A DNA stretch of 64,000 nt from Pararhizobium sp. YC-54 (GTDB lineage: Bacteria; Pseudomonadota; Alphaproteobacteria; Rhizobiales; Rhizobiaceae), in the NCBI RefSeq assembly GCF_025847205.1, contig NZ_JAOYTH010000005.1, positions 1 through 64,000 of the forward strand, read 5' to 3'. Below the pieces are notes generated by a model, which had not been told where the DNA came from, did not search any database, and worked only from the letters and a program-made list of their open reading frames with translations. Each line of letters opens with the position of its first letter. Positions within the stretch are counted from its first letter, which is position 1. The translations under genes were made by a program, and so were the position numbers. Shown piece after piece: positions 62,981 through 64,000 of the stretch.

Positions 62981-63985
62981 TTAATACCGGATACGCGGAT
63001 TGATGAAGCCGTAGAGCACATCAACGATGAGGTTCACGACCATGATCACGGCGGCGATCAGCATCAGCCCGCCCTGCACGACCTGATAGTCGCGCTTGAA
63101 GACGGAATCGACCATCCATTTGCCGATGCCCGGCCAGGAGAAGATCGTCTCCGTCAGGATCGCGCCGGCAAGCAACACGCCGACCTGCAGGCCGATGGTG
63201 GTGATGACCGGGATCAGGGCGTTGCGCAACGCATGCACACCGATGACGCGGAACGGCGACAGGCCCTTGGAACGGGCGGTGCGGACATAGTCTTCGCCCA
63301 GCACTTCCAGCATTGCCGAGCGCGTCTGGCGGGCAATCACGGCAAGCGGAATTGTCGCAAGCACGATCGTCGGCAGGACCAGATAGGTGACCGCCGATTT
63401 GAAGGCACCCGCCTGCCCCGAGAGCAGGCTGTCGATCAACATGAAGCCGGTGACCGGCGGGAAGAAATACATCAGCGAGATGCGGCCCGAAACAGGCGTC
63501 CAGCCGAGATAGCCGGAGAAGAAGATGACGAGCAGCAGGCCCCACCAGAAGATCGGCATCGAATAGCCGACCAGCGCGGTTCCCATCAATGTCTGGTCCA
63601 GCCAGGTACCGCGCTTGACCGCAGCCAGGACGCCGGCCGGAACGCCGAGCGCGACGGCCAGGATGATGGCGCAGAGCGACAATTCGATGGTTGCCGGGAA
63701 AAGCTGCAGGAAGTCGTCGAGAACGGCCCGTTTGGTGACAATCGAGCTTCCGAAATCACCGTGCAGCAAGTTCACGAGATAATCGAAATACTGGATATAG
63801 ATCGGCCGGTCGAGACCGAGATCCGTCATGATCTGGGCATGGCGTTCAGGAGACATCACACGTTCGCCGGACATCAGCATGACCGGATCACCGGGCAATA
63901 GGCGGATGAACGAGAAGGCGATAATGGAAACCCCGATGAAGGTGGGGATCAGGACGGCGAGCCGTCCGAAGATAAAGCGCAACAT
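62981..63985 (-). CDS. dppB: Dipeptide ABC transporter permease, DppB-like
   Basis: 334 residues. The N-terminal LRFIFGRLAVLIPTFIGVSIIAFSFIRLLPGDP is the DppB family pattern. ARTARSKGLSPF (seen as VRTARSKGLSP) is the loop that meets the ATPase. The start is 15 bp from the window edge; the substrate-binding protein (DppA-like) is expected further right. Substrates may be di- or oligopeptides or related compounds. Confidence 0.93.
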   Translation of the reverse strand: MLRFIFGRLAVLIPTFIGVSIIAFSFIRLLPGDPVMLMSGERVMSPERHAQIMTDLGLDRPIYIQYFDYLVNLLHGDFGSSIVTKRAVLDDFLQLFPATIELSLCAIILAVALGVPAGVLAAVKRGTWLDQTLMGTALVGYSMPIFWWGLLLVIFFSGYLGWTPVSGRISLMYFFPPVTGFMLIDSLLSGQAGAFKSAVTYLVLPTIVLATIPLAVIARQTRSAMLEVLGEDYVRTARSKGLSPFRVIGVHALRNALIPVITTIGLQVGVLLAGAILTETIFSWPGIGKWMVDSVFKRDYQVVQGGLMLIAAVIMVVNLIVDVLYGFINPRIRY

Positions 63986-64000
63986 GGCGTCTAGTCCGAT

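Noticed and set aside
1..64000. CRISPR arrays, rRNA genes and replication origins
   Set aside because: I saw no regularly spaced short repeats, rRNA sequence or origin-like iterons.

Overview
This window looks like part of a Rhizobiaceae genome (Rhizobium/Agrobacterium/Allorhizobium type). The evidence is a PhyR/NepR general stress response locus, many promoters of the alphaproteobacterial EcfG type (GGAAC-N16/17-CGTT), a dipeptide-type ABC transporter operon, several small conserved proteins known mainly from rhizobia, and GC-rich coding sequence throughout. All assignments come from reading the sequence and remembered family motifs; no database search was run.

The window falls into two parts. 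Positions 1 to about 43.7 kb look like an accessory region built from self-contained cassettes, most with their own regulator. They are: an IS21-like end and a chimeric AAA ATPase (0-3.5 kb); a DUF3095 protein; a peroxide/epoxide cassette with two OsmC/Ohr proteins, a Tat-exported epoxide hydrolase and a wHTH-ATPase-TPR regulator (5.4-10.9 kb); SDR plus TetR; an RND pump with its divergent TetR (13.5-18.4 kb); a FabF-like ketosynthase; a four-gene redox operon (SnoaL, PNPOx-like, Tat MBL hydrolase, frameshifted alpha/beta hydrolase); a soluble triple-PAS kinase with a FixJ-like regulator and a cyclophilin-like secreted protein; GNAT; a short solitary tyrosine recombinase; a LysR-controlled run of two SDRs, a dinucleotide-binding reductase, SnoaL and a methyltransferase (28.9-33.4 kb); and a second RND pump with two adaptors, a lipoprotein hydrolase, a nitroreductase and a TetR (33.7-42.3 kb). 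Four copies of a dispersed repeat, all in the same orientation, lie between cassettes at 3.7, 11.0, 26.7 and 43.0 kb. Two of them are identical over 200 bp.

From about 43.7 kb the sequence looks like core genome: a secreted lipase-like hydrolase, a SPINDLY/OGT-type glycosyltransferase, then an 11-12 kb stress region. This region holds small membrane and envelope proteins (BON, DUF1328, DUF3309, PRC-barrel, CsbD, glycine zipper), two FAD oxidoreductases, an AI-2E transporter, NepR and PhyR. Nine exact EcfG-type promoters precede these genes. A 71-residue protein under one of them aligns without gaps to the NepR core and may be a second, divergent NepR. No EcfG sigma gene is present. The window ends with RidA and dppFDCB, whose substrate-binding protein must lie outside.

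The observations most worth following are: the in-frame chimera between an AAA_13-type ATPase and the tail of a secreted rhizobial protein; a promoter module present as two inverted copies that drive ohr and the epoxide hydrolase; matching 42-bp operators on both the second RND operon and its nitroreductase/TetR pair; and the dispersed repeats that separate the cassettes.
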